Source: Pyropia haitanensis
Taxonomy: Eukaryota; Rhodophyta; Bangiophyceae; Bangiales; Bangiaceae
Direction of reading: 5' to 3'
Assembly: GCA_008729055.1 (NCBI GenBank)
Contig: SDUX01000008.1
Span: 5,047,756-5,111,755 of the forward strand
DNA length: 64,000 nucleotides
A model generated the notes under the pieces. It worked only from the letters and a program-made list of their open reading frames with translations. It was not told where the DNA came from and ran no database searches. A program made the translations under genes and the position numbers. Shown piece by piece: positions 1 to 12,394 of this stretch; the stretch's first letter is position 1; every line of letters begins with the position of its first letter.

Positions 1-517
1 GGGGCAGTTGTTGCCGCTTGCCGCTAGCGCTGCGGGCCTCTGGTGGCGGCAGCAGCGACTCCTCGTGGACGTCAGCACCGAGAGGGCACCGACCAACGTT
101 GTTGTGCGCTGCGGGGATCACGGACGAGGCTGTCCCTGCCCCACGCCAATGTCGTCCCCTGCTTCCGTCCCAGCTACGGCGCATTCATGCATCGCCCGTG
201 GCGGCACCATCATCAATACGCAGTAGTTTCTCCTGATGGAAGCCGAAACGCGTCAGTGCCGTTGCCGCGTGCCTGACAAGCGACACGAGTGGATGCGCTT
301 TGGCCATGGCACTGAGGGGGCAGACGCTCTCCGTGGTGGCCCCGGCTTCGTGGCGAACGTCCAGTCGCCGTGGGCAAGCTCGCGGCACTGCGGTGAGCGC
401 ACGGGTGTGGGAGGTGAGGACAGGTGCGGGTCCGGACCTTAGGCACCGAGAACACTGTGCATGTTGATGCTCTGGACAGAACGGAAAAGCAACAACGCAA
501 AACGATTGTACCGACCA
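1..517. other. Left flank, no gene seen
   Basis: Balanced-composition DNA downstream of the minus-strand MSH5 stop codon. Open frames here are short, overlap on both strands and show no recognisable motif. It probably holds the MSH5 3' untranslated region and spacer; a terminal exon of a gene lying off the left edge cannot be excluded. Confidence 0.5.
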
Positions 518-3500
518 TCAATCGCTCGCCGGTGGCGGCCAGTCACCCTGCCAGACACTCGCCCGCACCTCGGCAGCTCGCTCACATACCCCACGCTCCA
601 CACCAGCGCGCAAAGCGCACTGGAGGGAGTGGGACTGCGCGCTCACCACACCGGGTGAGACCTTGTACAAGTACACGACATGCTGGTCATCGAGTGTCGC
701 AGCTGCCGGCGCCGCTGCGGTGCCCTGGCCGTCCTGGCCGCGGACCCCGCCTGGCAGCGCCTCGCGCCCACCCTGCGCTGCACCAGAAGGTGCCGAGGCG
801 GGGAGGGCTCTCGCCTGCCGCTCCTGACTCCGTAACAGCACATCCATAGAGAAGACGTGCAACCGCGGGTCGCGCATCGGGACGTACGGCTCGGCGAGCA
901 CCTCCCAAAAGTGCGTCGTGAGCAGCATGATGGGCGCATCAGCAATCGGCCGCTTGATGATGTTCAGGATAAGTGACCCAAGCAACGACAGCCCGTCCTG
1001 CTCGTTTGTGCCCTTGCCAAACTCGTCCACCACCAGCAACGAGCGTCGCGTGGCTTGCTGCAGCATGGTGGCAATCTGGCTGCAGTCGGTGAAGAACGAT
1101 GATTGACCGACCGACACACTGTCCGTGGACTGGACACGAGTGAACAGAGCGTCAAAAACACCAATCTTCGCCCTCACAGCGGGGACGAAGGAGCCAACTT
1201 GGGCCAGGAGGACGATGAGTGCTACCTGCGCACAGTAAACGCTCTTGCCAGAGAAAACAGGCCCAGTGACGCAAGCGACGCTGCCGCCGTGGAGCTTGGT
1301 TGAGTTGGCCACCAGGCTGGGTACTGTCAACTCTGCCAGCGGGTGACGACCGTCATCGACGTCCACCAAGCGATCTTCCACAACGTCGGGGCATACCCAG
1401 TTGGGCTCCTTCGCCACCTCACTCAAGGAAAGCAGGACGTCCACCTCCGCGGCAAGCAACGATGCCTTCCAAAGCGCATCCAGGTGCGGGGTAACCTTTT
1501 TTCGGATGAAGCAGACCGCCTTTTGCTCCACAGCCTCTGATCATTAGAAGGACAAGCCGACAACAAAAATACGTGACGCAGTGCAGTTCATGTGAGCAAG
1601 ACCGTTCACGCGCCAGACGGGATCTCCACTTGCACATAAGAAGAAACAGAAGACCATCCGACACGCATGGGCACCCGAGCTTGAGACGCACAGGAGCAAA
1701 GGCACCACAACATACCGATTGCGCCACTGATGTCGCCCAATGTCGCATCAATCTCGTGGCACCGAGCGTTCTTAAAGTACACATGTTCCTCCGTAGTGAA
1801 CACAAAGTCAAGGCCAATGGCGGCCAACGCGCTCTGCTCGCTCACTGTCGACGCACGGGATGCTGCCGAGAGGCGCGAGTTGGTGTCATTCACATCTTCA
1901 GCATCGACAACCTGCTGTGCCGCTTCAATGGCCGTCGCGTGTGAGAGCACCAAGAGATATCCAACCCGCGGCAGAAACACAATGTGAAGACGGTCCAGAT
2001 GCAGCCCCCGAGCGGTTAACGCATCCATCTCTTGCACCCCAATGTCGGTCAAGAAGCCGTCCAGGCTGTCAAAGCACCGACGCAGCTCGTCCAGGTCTTG
2101 ACTGAAGCCGTCCCGAATGTGCGGACGCGTTGAGCCGGCAGCAAGGCTCGTTGGAAAGTCAATGCCGTTCTCTATCCACGTGCAAACCTCGCGCAGACTC
2201 TCGTCAGAAACAGCGCCCATCGCCTCCAGTGCCTACACCCCAGCCGCCGACAGACAAAAAGGCGCAAGGGGCCAGGAGAGCGCAAGGGCAGGACACAGCG
2301 GATGATGTCAGTATGTGTCACTTCCACACTCGTCGCGCGATACGCGGCCAGCTCACTCGGACCAGACGAATGTCCAACAAGAAGTGCCCACAAAAGGAAG
2401 AAAAGAATCCCGCTGTGCACACGAGAAGCATGACGTACGGTGTGTTTGGCACGAAAGTCTTGACCAACTGACACCAGGCTTTGTCGCAAAACCAAGAGGG
2501 CTCGCGCAGAGCGCAGCAGGTTGTGCCAGTCGCGGCAGGTGTCACGAACCGTCCGCACCCTGCGAACGCAAAACATATGCCGAGACACAGAGACCAGACA
2601 GCAACACGCAAGTCAGAGACAACTTCTCCGCCAGCACAAGTCTGCATACATGTTACAGCTAAACGAGGCCATGCACACCACACCTGAGACACAGCAGACC
2701 AATCGCAACACGAACCTGGACACAATGGTCGCTACGTTCTTGACATTCTTCAGCGCATTGGACAGGGTATGAGCGAGTCCACAATTGGCGGGGTCTGCCA
2801 GGGCCTTGACCACGCGTTGCCGCTCCTGAATGACGGAAATCGACGTGGACGGCGCGTGAATCCACGACCGAAGCAAACGCCCCCCACTGCCAGACCTGGT
2901 CCGGTTCAGCCGCGAGAACAGGGACAGGCCCTCCTTGGAGCGCCCAGCACCCAGCATCCGCGGATGGGCCTGGCTCTTGACGACGTGGAGTGCCCGCAAG
3001 GTAGAGCCGCTAACACGCATGACGCTTTGCAGCGGCAATCGGCGGATGGCGTTTAGGTAGAGGACGCAGCAGCCGTCATCCGATGCGACCCCGCTGTCGT
3101 TGAGAGCGTCAGCCGCGTCATTGGTGTTGAGTTGCACGTTGGCGAGAAGGTCGTGCTTCAGCAGGAATGCGAGTAGGCCGCCAGCAGCGCACCACGCCAG
3201 CGTGCTCTCCAAGTCGATGGCAGACGCCAGGAAAGCGAGACGCTCGCGCGAAGAGAGAGCCTGCGGCATGCCTGACACCAGAACAACAGATAGCCGGTCA
3301 CGAGCAGCATCCAACGTGAACTCGCGGCCGGGGAAGAAACACAGCCCCTCGGTCTGCGTCAAATCTTCGTCGTGGCTGGGTCCATCCGGCGCTGGACGCT
3401 GCGTCTGACGAGAGGGGCAACAAGCCGCTACCGCAACACAAAGGCCATCGTTGTTCTGTGCCACTTGATAAAGAGAGATAGAAAAGAACCAATAAGACAA

Positions 3501-4179
3501 GAGCCATATTCAGGCAACGTTAGCGTACGCCATGTGAAGAAAAGAAGAAACACACCTGACCTCCCGCACGTGTAGGCAAAGAACAGAGAAACCACAGCAG
3601 GTACCTTGAGATGCGCAGGGAGCACGACGGTCGCTGGGCCGAGGCGCTCGACCAGTTGAGACAGCTGAGAGAACTGGTCGTCCACATGCAATCTACAGTC
3701 ACCATCAAAGGCCAAGAGTAATGCAAGAGAAGTGTCAGAGTCGCGCATGCCGCACAGAGCTTGTCAGACAGCCGCCACCACAGGAAAGAGAGCACCGGAA
3801 AGAAATGAAGCGGACGTACTCGGCACACGACAGCTCATTCGCCGCACTGTCATACAACGCTACTGCCGCGGACTGCCGGCGCACAACAACAGAGATGCAG
3901 CAAGCTGCTCGGCAAACAGCAGGGAAACATATTACTACCAGGTTAGCATCCGCACTCCCGACACACAAAATGCATGCCACAGAAAAGAGAACCGCCCGAT
4001 GCTCCCAACCAGCTTAAGCCCCCCAAGAAATGCACAACCGAGGAAGCCAACAGGGACCAGCCCAGAAATGCATGATTGGACACACCTGCGTCCGAGCCAG
4101 CGTCGCCAACAGGTTCATCGCCCGCACCCGCAGCGTCAGCTCCACCCACCGACGGGGGAACGCCACCAACAAGAGACAT
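518..4179 (-). CDS. MutS homologue MSH5, seven exons
   Basis: Meiotic MutS-family ATPase; in other eukaryotes MSH5 pairs with MSH4 as a clamp that stabilises recombination intermediates for crossover. I join exons 4179-4086, 3904-3820, 3692-3605, 3455-2716, 2559-2475, 2232-1716 and 1536-518. Every intron starts GT and ends AG, phases agree, and the sum is 2628 nt (875 residues plus stop), near the usual 830-900. The first acceptor could also be three bases earlier (exon 2 from 3907). Exon 4 carries the MSH5 core/lever with KEGLSLFSRLNR. Exon 7 carries the ATPase: Walker A GPVFSGKS (about 628-635), Walker B/signature DEFGKGTN (about 707-714) and TTH (743-745). Odd points: the near-invariant Walker A Asn (GPN) is Val, and a Gly/Ala/Gln-rich insert (about 773-817) interrupts the C-terminal part. 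The start ATG at 4179 precedes an acidic, Gly-rich N terminus. Introns are 127-242 bp. Family assignment is firm; exact N-terminal splice sites are inferred. Confidence 0.9.
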
Positions 4180-4798
4180 GTCTCCCGTGCGAGGAAGGAG
4201 CAATACGCGAGGTAGGGTGCGCTCTCGCACGCGTGCGTGGTGGCTGCCGTGCCGCACGCCAACACGCAAGAAGAAGACCGCGAAACCGCACCGGCGCGTC
4301 AGTTGACCAGCAGCCAGAGCACCCAAGCTCACCACCTTTCGCAGCTGCTGACGTGCATGCTTGGGAGCGCCCAAGGGTAGCCCGCCATGGGGCTCTCGTG
4401 GTCACCAACGAGCGGCCGAGCAGGGCCAGCCGGCCTGTGAGGCATATCAGTACTGCTGGCGAGCGGCATCACGGGGCCATGCAGGGCGCGGTGATAGGTT
4501 CGGCCATGCCCGGCAGTACCACAGGATGCACAAGAGGGCGGTTGCAGAACGAAGGACATCGAAGTGCGTCGTCATCCATCTTTGCTTGCTCTTCTCAGAC
4601 ACGTGGAGTGCAGTGAGGTCCAAGTCCTGAGTCCACGAAGACCACGGTTACACGTGGCACAAATGAGGTCAGACCAACACCTCTCTTCGAGACTCTTGTG
4701 TCATCCGAGGGCCCGACTCGCGCTCTGTGTGACGGAGGCGCCGTCCCAACACTCGGTGCCTCCTATCGTCACCTCTTTGGTCATCCGTTTCTGGTACC
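4180..4798. promoter_or_regulatory. Divergent MSH5 / fibrillin intergenic region
   Basis: About 620 bp separate the MSH5 start (minus) from the fibrillin start (plus), head to head. Both promoters must lie here or in the first introns. I see no TATA box or CCAAT cluster. Role is inferred from position only. Confidence 0.4.
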
Positions 4799-5845
4799 AT
4801 GCTGTCTGCTTTTCTTCCTGGTGGCGTTCCGCATCTGCTGCCGGCAGCAGGGACCAGCCGGTTGGCCCAGCGCAGTGCACAATGCTCGCGACGCCCCTCC
4901 GTGTTGTGCGCTGCTGCGCCCCCCGTCTCTGGGGCCTGCACTGCTGCACGAGAAAACCTCCTCTCCTCCATCCGTGGTACCGGGCGGGGCGTTGAGTCGC
5001 CGGCCGACACGACAGCGGCGGTGATGGGGGCCATCGATTCCCTGGTGGTCGCCTGCGCCGGACAGGAGGACGAAGACGAGGGGGACTGGGTGGACCGGCT
5101 GGCTGGGCGATGGCGGCTGCTCTTCTCTACGGAAGCGGGGTTGACGGCTCTGATGGGGGGGGGCGTTCCCCTGGTGTCGGCAGCGGATGTGTACCAGCTG
5201 GTGGAGAGCGGGGGAAGGCTAAAGGTATCTCGATGCTTCATTCCACAAGAACCTGTACAGGAGGACGACACTGCTGTGTGTGACGGCGAGAGTTCGGAGT
5301 GTTCATATGTATTGGACGTTGTGCGGCGTGTCAGCGACTCGTACGAACGGTTTTCCCATCGGGATACGGCAGCCACTCACGCTCACGACCTTCGACTGGT
5401 TTCTTGCCTGACTGTCGTGGCCGCCCTGTTCTTTTTTTTTGGCACGAACTTCTCCCCGTCCCCCACACGTCCGTCCTATTTCTTTCTCTCCCAGAATGTG
5501 GTGGAGTTCTCGCGAAAGGGCTCTCCACCCGCCGCCGCCGCCGCCGACGCTGCTGTGATGTCAAGGGGCGCCCCCGCTCCCCCTCCCGCGGGCTCCCTCA
5601 TCGTCAGTGTAGAGGCGGTGCCCAACGTGGCCGCCGCGCCCATCCGCCGCATGGATTTTGTGTTCCGCCGCACAGGCGTACGGTGGGGCGCAACGGGGTC
5701 GTTTGACCTGCCGTTTGCGGTGGGCCGCGGCCACTTTGATGTGCTGCATCTGGATGAGGCGCTGCGGGTAGACCGTGATGCCAATGGGTGGGTGAACGTG
5801 TACGCGTACGACGGCCCCGTGACACGATGCACGGTGGGGGAGTAA
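4799..5845 (+). CDS. Plastid PAP/fibrillin-family protein (two exons)
   Basis: Plastid-lipid-associated protein (PAP/fibrillin), a lipocalin-like family of plastoglobules and thylakoids. Exon 1 (4799-5224) encodes a Ser/Ala/Arg-rich start resembling a plastid transit peptide, a helix, and the family signature LAGRWRLLFSTEAG (about residues 100-114). Exon 2 (5495-5845) encodes NVVEFSRKG, the strand core and the C-terminal family motif FDVLHLDEALRVDRD. Splicing joins GGRLK directly to NVVEF, exactly as in the family, and gives 258 residues. Without splicing the frame stays open for 348 residues because the 270-bp intron lacks a stop in frame; that insert (SFHDRD-like, then FFFFGTN) has no counterpart in the family. 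The neighbour MSH5 is divergent and functionally unrelated. Family confident; substrate unknown. Confidence 0.85.
   Translation: MLSAFLPGGVPHLLPAAGTSRLAQRSAQCSRRPSVLCAAAPPVSGACTAARENLLSSIRGTGRGVESPADTTAAVMGAIDSLVVACAGQEDEDEGDWVDRLAGRWRLLFSTEAGLTALMGGGVPLVSAADVYQLVESGGRLKVSRCFIPQEPVQEDDTAVCDGESSECSYVLDVVRRVSDSYERFSHRDTAATHAHDLRLVSCLTVVAALFFFFGTNFSPSPTRPSYFFLSQNVVEFSRKGSPPAAAAADAAVMSRGAPAPPPAGSLIVSVEAVPNVAAAPIRRMDFVFRRTGVRWGATGSFDLPFAVGRGHFDVLHLDEALRVDRDANGWVNVYAYDGPVTRCTVGE
5225..5494 (+). other. In-frame intron of the fibrillin gene
   Basis: Begins GTATCT and ends with a pyrimidine-rich tract followed by CCAG. Phase 0, length 270 bp (a multiple of three) and no in-frame stop, so simple translation reads through it. 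A T-run lies about 50 bp before the acceptor. The call rests on the family fit of the joined exons. Confidence 0.8.
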
Positions 5846-6289
5846 AAGCGGGGATCGCAAACTGCCCAGCCTCTTGCGCTGTTTGCGCATAGGGGCAGAC
5901 ACGTTGTCGCGCTTCCGTTTCCTGTTTCCCTCTCCCTCCCTCTTTGGTCCACGAGCTCGCTGGATTTCTTTGACCTGTCCACCAACAAAAAACGGCTCAA
6001 GTCCGCCGTCTGTTCTCCCGCGAACGCGTTTGAACGGTTTGGTGGGGGGAGACACGTGGCGGACTGGTGGACCGCTGTGACCCCGACCCCGCGGCAGTCG
6101 CGGTTCGCACAACAGCAGCGCTACCGCCTGCGCCACTCCGCGCCACCGCTGCCCGCAGCGCCGCGCTGCCGTACGTCCTCTGCCCGAGTGGTGGAGGTGC
6201 CGTCTCTACGCGTCGGCGTCTTGGGTCGATTCCTTCTCCCCCCCCCCCCCTGCCGCCGCCATCCGCCACTTCCCTAGCTCGCTGCCACC
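5846..6289 (+). other. Spacer between fibrillin and the Ala-rich giant gene
   Basis: Holds the fibrillin 3' end and the presumed 5' untranslated/promoter region of the next plus-strand gene. A C-run lies at about 6239-6250. No gene or clear promoter motif is seen. Confidence 0.4.
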
Positions 6290-9200
6290 ATGCGCGGTCG
6301 TCGGCGCGGCCGCGCCGAGGCGGCACCCCCCGCCTCACCCAGCCGCTCCCCGTCGCCATCGGCCGGATCGGCGGCGGCGGGGCGGCGGTCCCCCCCCGCG
6401 GCAACGCCCGGCCACCCCCCCGGCGGCGGCGGCCGCCGCGGCCGCGGCGGCCGTGGCTCGCCCACCCCCTCCTCCTCCCACTACTCGCTCCGGTCGGGCC
6501 GCTACTCGCTGCGCTCGGGCGGGCGGGTGGACATGGTGCCCGCCACGGACGACCCGCGGGGCCTCATCTCCCACCGGCGGCCGCGGCGGTCGGTGGCGGC
6601 GGCGGCGGCGGCGGCGGCCGCCGCCGCCGCCGCCGCCGCGGGCGGGGGGCCCGTCACCCGCCGCCGGCTGGCGCTGCCGGACGATGTGACGACGGACGGC
6701 AGTCACGCGGTGCGGCCGCCAGCAGCGGCGGTGGCGGCGCCGGCGGCGGCGCCAGCGGGGACGCTGCCGCCGCGGCGGGCCAAGCGCGCGCGTGGGGCGA
6801 GGCCAGGCGACGGCCCGCCGCTGGAGTCGGCCGCCGCCCCGCCCGCGGCGAGTGACGTGGACGAAGACGGGACGGATGGGGAGACTGGCTCGGAAGCGCC
6901 TGCCGCGGGCACCGCCAGGGAGCGGCGGTCCAAGCGGCGGCGGCTGGCGCGGGCAGCGGGGCGGCGCGCCGGTGGCGCCGCGGCAGGTGTGATCGAAGGG
7001 CCCTATGCGGGCGGCGCTGCCGCCACCGCGGCGCCACGGACGGTCCACAGCGGCGGCACGTCGTCGGCTGCCGCGGTTGACCCTGCTGGGCGCGACGGCC
7101 CGCCGTCCGTACCGGTGCACCAGCTGCGGTCCGGCAAGCGCGTCGGTCGGCGGCCGCCGATTGCGCCGCCAGCACGTGCTGCGGGCGACGACGAACCCGA
7201 TGAAGAGGAGGAGGAGGAGGAGGAGGAGGAGGAGGAGGCCACCTTGGCGGCGGCAGCGGCTCCCGTGGCCACTGCCGCCGCCGCTGCCACTGCTGCTGGC
7301 TCGGCGGCGGGCAGCGGCCACAAGCGGCCGCCCGTGCGCCTCCGCCCAAAGGTGCAGGAGGGTGCACCGGCGGTGTCGCCGGCGGCGCGGGTGGCGGCCA
7401 CAGGGCGGGCGCGGGTCGCCACGCCGTGGCGTGGGACTGCGCCGACGTGGGCGGCGCGCTCGCCGGGCACGCCAGACCCCCTAACAGCGGCCGCTGCGGA
7501 TGGTAAGGACGGGGCGGCGCCTGCTGGGGCGGCTCTGGCTGCGGCCGAAGGGGCCTCTGTACCCATGGGTATCCCTGGGGGGGCAGCAGCCGCTGCCGAC
7601 GCGGCCGATGGCACTGCCCCTCTTGCTTCCGCGGCGGCTTCCCACTCGCGTGCGGCGACTGTGCCTGCAGCGTCCGAGGCGGCGCCCGCTGCAACGTATG
7701 CATCGCCGACGCCATCGGCGTCGACGGCCGCGACGGAGTCGACTGAGAACACCGCGGCAGCGTCCGTACCAGCACTTGCGGTGCTGGACAACAGCACTGC
7801 CAGCGGCAGTTGGGCCACCAACGGCGACCCCGGTGGGCGCGGCGATGCGGTGGCAGCGGCAGAGGCCGCGGCGGTGGTGGCAGCAGCGACGACGCCCAGT
7901 TCGTCGAGCGACAGCACCGCTGCAAGCGACGGTGGGGGCGCGAGCAGGAGGGTGCGCCGTCGCCGCCGTGGCACGACGCCGCACGCGGCGCAGCAGCGTG
8001 GCTCTATGCATGACGCTCCTGCGGCCGGTGGCAACTTGGTTGATGACAGGGGCAGCGGCAGCGGCAGCGGCAGCGGCAGCGGCAACGCCCGCGGCCGCAC
8101 CCCACCCGTTGCGCAAGCGTTGGGGGGTGACGCCGGTGGCGTGGCGAGCGGGCGCGGCGGCGTTGATAGTTGCGGCCATGGTGAGGACGGTATGGCTGCC
8201 CGCGACGGGGGGGTTCCGACGGAGAGCACGGTCAATGCTGAAGAGCCTGTGGCTACGCCTTCCGCTGCTCAAGACAACGCTGTTGCGCCGCGAGGCGCGC
8301 TCTTTGTCGGCGTTCCGCCGCCGAGTGCCCCACCATCCATCGCGGGCTCCCAAACGGTGGTGGCCACGGGGGAGAGCCCGGCGGCTCACATCAGCGGTCG
8401 TTCGCCAGGCGTGCCTGTTTGGGGCGCGGTCCCCGCGACAAGTGTGCCGTCGTCCGTGGGGGGCGTGCCTTCCGAGTGGCCCCGGGGCGGCATGGCGCTA
8501 GTCCCCGCTGCGCTTGTCGCTTCCCCACCTAGCGTGGCGACGGCGGCCGGTGCATCCTCGCGCGCGCCCGCGTCGGCGGTACCTGCCGGCTCGGCGGTAC
8601 CTGCCGGCTCGGCGGTCGACGGGGACGCCATGGAAGTCGGGGTGGCCTCTGGAGGTGGCGGCACCCGGATGGACCTGTCCGTCGAGGCCGCGGCGGTCAG
8701 CCCGTCGGGGAGCGTGCCGGCTGTGGCGTTGCAGCAGCGCGAGGGGCGCTACTACTCCGCCGTCGTGGAGCAACACATGGCAGACGATGGTGAGGGCGAT
8801 GCCGGCGGCGCGGTAGCAGCGGGGGCCGTCGCAGACCTGCCGGTGGTGGCTGGCGCGGGGGGCGGCGACCGAGGTGTGGCGTGCGCGCCGGCGGTTTCGA
8901 CTGGCAGTGGCAGCCGCCGCTCTAGTGGCGCACCCGCAAGTGACGAGCCCGCAGCCGAGGCGGTTGACACTGTGCCGTCGCCTGCCGGTGGCTCATCCCA
9001 GTCTGCTACGGCCAGCCGTAGTGCCACGGCCAGCCACAGTGCCACGGCCAGCCCTAGTGGGAGCGCACACGATAGTCCCGCGGCGGCCATGTCTGACGGC
9101 ACCCGAACCGGCGATGAGACAATCTTTGAGAGTCCTGTGGGCGTTTTTGCTGGCTCTGGCGGCGCCGCTGCTGGCGTGCGGGACAGTGGTGCTCTCAACA

Positions 9201-11932
9201 GCGACGACAGGGGCAGCCACGGCGGTCGCGGCATGTCTGACGATGATGACCACGGCAGCGATCGCTTTTACTCTGATGGTGGGGGGGGAGGTGGCGGGAG
9301 CAACGGCAGCCGTGCTGATTCGACGGAGCAGGGGAGGAGCCGCACCGCGAGTGGGGATGCGGATGTGGAGATGGGCTCACCGTCGGCAGGCCGTCAGGAT
9401 GACTTCACCCACACGGCGAAGGCTGTTGGCTGTGCGGCGGACAACGATGCCGCGGCCGCCGCTGGGTCGCCGGATGGGAGCATCCAGCAGAGAACAGGCG
9501 CATATGAACCGGTGGTGGCAACTGAGGCAGCGCCGGCAGCACCTGCGGTCCCAGCCACCACCACCCCTGCCGACGGGCACCGCCCGGGTGGATCCCAGCC
9601 GCCCTCCCCCGTCAACGCCGACACTGGCGAGGCCGACGCTAGCGCCTCTAGTGTCGGGCGCAGCGTGCAGACCGACTTTCCCGGCGCTGCTGCGGCCATG
9701 CGTGCCATGTCGGCAGCTGTTTCGTCGCCAGCGGGCGTGGTGCGGCAAGTGCCCCCAGGGGGGTCAATGCTTGTTACGGCCGCGGACCCGGCGACGGCGG
9801 TTGCCCCTGCCGCGGTGCTACTGGAGGGGGCGACGCCAGCGGTGGCGCCGGCTGCGGCCCCCGCGATGCGCCCGTGGTGGCAGACAACGCCGGACCCCCC
9901 TGCTGAGACGACGGCGGCTGTGGCGCAGCCGCCGTCACCAGTGCCCGCTGCGGTTCGCCCTTGGTGGCAGGATGGGCCCGTCACCGATGTGTACACTGCG
10001 GCGACGGCGCGCACCTCTGCGGCTATGACGGGGAGGGCTGCGGGTTCCAGAGCGGCCGAGGTGGGTGCTCTGGCGTCGCCTTCGATGCACTCACCGCAGG
10101 CCCTGCAGGGTGCCGCGGCTGCCTCTGCTGTTGGCGCCAGTGGCAGTGCTGCAGATGGAGCTGTTGCCCCTCCAGTTGCAAACTCGCCTACGTCGCCTCC
10201 GTTGGGTCGTGAGCGCACGGGCGCTGCAAATGCTGCTTCTGCTGCGAATGCTGCTTCTGCCGCCCCGGCCACTTCTCCTCGTGCCCCCTCTCCCGCGAGC
10301 GGCCGCCCCGGTGGCCGCGGGGAGTCGAGCGTTTGCAGTATGGCGTCGACGCCTGCCGACGTGCGGCGGGTGCGCGCACGGGCGGTGCCGTCGGCGGCGC
10401 TGTCGTCGCTGGCGTGGCGGCCGCAAGCGGCGTGGGGCGGCGCCGGCGCCGGCGCCGGCGGGGGTGGTGAAGCGGCGCCGCCGGCGGGCGGGTCCACCCG
10501 CGGCGCCGCCAGCGGGCGGCTGCCGCCACCGTCGCCGCAGCTGGTTGGCTGCGCCGCCGGCAGTGGCAAGGGCGGGCTGGGCAGCGTCGGTCGCTTTGGC
10601 AGCGGCGGCGGGGCGGGGAGCGGGTTTGGTGGCGCGGGTGGGGCGGGGGGGGGACCGACTCGGTCGCGGGCCGGGTCGCGCCGCTGGGTGCCGCCGTCAT
10701 TGTCGATGCGGCCGACACGCCCGTGCCGGCGGCGGGGGGCCTCGCGTCCAGCGGCTCGGCGGCGGCCGCGCACGCGGCCGGCGGCGGCTCGCCGGCCGCC
10801 GCAGGTGCCGGCAGCGACCGCGGCGGCGGGGAGGCGGGCGCTTCGCCGTGGCAAGCGGCGGGCGTGTCCCGGTCCGCGGCCAAGCGGCCACGCCACGAGG
10901 ACAGCAGCAGCAGCGTCGGCCGCGCCGCGTCGCCGCTCGGGCGGCGGCCGCCAGGCGGCGCCCTTGCGGCCGCCGCGGCGCACCGCGGCGCGCTGGCCGA
11001 CGACGCGACGGCGGCGGCGCCGTCGGCGGGCAAGCGCCGTCGGCTGGCACGCGGCGCGGCGGGCGCGTCAACGGGCGCCGTCTGGGGTGTGCCGCCGCCG
11101 CCGCCGGCGGCGGGCGGGCCCGACGGCGCGGCCGGCGTCGGGCCGGCCGGCGGTGGCGTGCGGCGGGTGTTGGGCGGCGGCGACAGTGGCGGCGGCGACG
11201 GCGGCTGGGCCGACGCCGCCACCGGCGGTGCCGCGGCGGGCACAGCGGCGGCAACGGCGGCAGCGGCGGCGGCAGCGGCGGCGGCAGCGGCGGCGGCAGC
11301 GACGGCCGCGGGGGGGGCACGCGGCGGCAGCGCGCCGCCGCCCCCGCCCGCGGCGGCAGCGTCCCACTCGCGCTCCTCGGCGGCCGGCGGCAACCAGGCG
11401 CCGCTCCCACTGGCCGACATCCTCCCGGCCACGGTCGACAGCGAGGAGGTGGCCGGCAGGCGGGGGGGGGTGGCCGCCGCGGCGGCGGGCGCCCGCAACG
11501 GCGCAGCGCCGCCGCCGCCGGCGCCCGCGCCCGCGCCCGCGCCCGTCACCGCGCCCGCCGCGTTTGCTGGCGCGCCCCGCGGCGGCGACGTGGCGGCGGC
11601 ACCGGCAGCGGTGGCGGCGGCCGCGGCGGTGGCCGGCGCCCCCCCGTTTCCGCCCCTGCCGGCCGCGCCGGGCGGTGGCGGCCGCCGCCCCGCGGCGCGG
11701 CCCGCCCCGCTCGGCGGCGCCGTCCTCACGCCCGACCAGGCACTGCGGCGGGCCGTGGCGGCGCCACTCCCGCCGTCGCCGGCGGGCACGCCCCGCCAGA
11801 CCGGAAGGGGGGTGCCGCCGCCGCCGACGCCGCCGCCTCGGCCGGCGCGAGAGGCGGGCGCTGGGGCGGCGGGGGGGGGGGCGTGGGCCACCCTCTCCCG
11901 CATCGCCGCGGGCTGGGCTGGCGGCAGCAGCA

Positions 11933-11976
<44 letters not shown>

Positions 11977-12394
11977 CGGCAGGCGCCCGCCGCCACCACC
12001 ACCCCGCGCCCCGTGGGCGCGACGGCCGGCCGCTTTGCGCTGCCGCCGTCGCCCCGCGCGGGCGGCAGCGGCGGCGCGGGCGCGGGCGCGGGCGCAGGCG
12101 GTGCCGCGGGCGCGGGCGGGCGTACCCCCCCCCCCCCACCGGCGAGCGCCTCGCCGCGCGGCGCACGCTCCTCGCGTCGGGCGTCGGCTATGGCGTGTCG
12201 TGGGCGGCCGCGTCGCCGCGGTCGGCGGCGGCCGCCGCCGCCGCGGCGGCGCGGTCGGCGCTGCTCGAGTCACGCCTCCGGTCGCTGCGGGGGGGGGGGA
12301 GTTTGGGGGGAGCGCCGCCGCCGCGGCGGTCGGGCGGCGTGCGCGCGAGGCCGCCGCGCTGGGGGGGTGGCCGTCGTCGCTGGGCGGGCGATGA
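6290..12394 (+). CDS. Giant Ala/Gly/Pro-rich nuclear-type protein, function unknown
   Basis: Unrecognised protein of about 2035 residues. It starts Arg/Ser/Pro-rich (MRGRRRGRAE), has basic clusters such as KRARGAR and SKRRRLARAAGRR that look like nuclear localisation signals, an acidic Glu tract near residue 300, many poly-Ala stretches and Ser/Thr/Asp-rich linkers, and a second KRPRHEDSSSS segment. No folded domain is evident. The single frame is convincing to about 10640. Plausible sequence then continues one frame down after a G9 run, again after a C-run near 12126-12137, and again after a G-run near 12288-12298, returning to the first frame to end at TGA 12392-12394. Each switch needs one added base, so homopolymer shortening in the assembly is more likely than a broken gene. 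The unshifted frame would turn into Arg-rich nonsense. Identity unknown; it may be a chromatin or transcription scaffold, but that is only suggested by composition. Confidence 0.55.
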
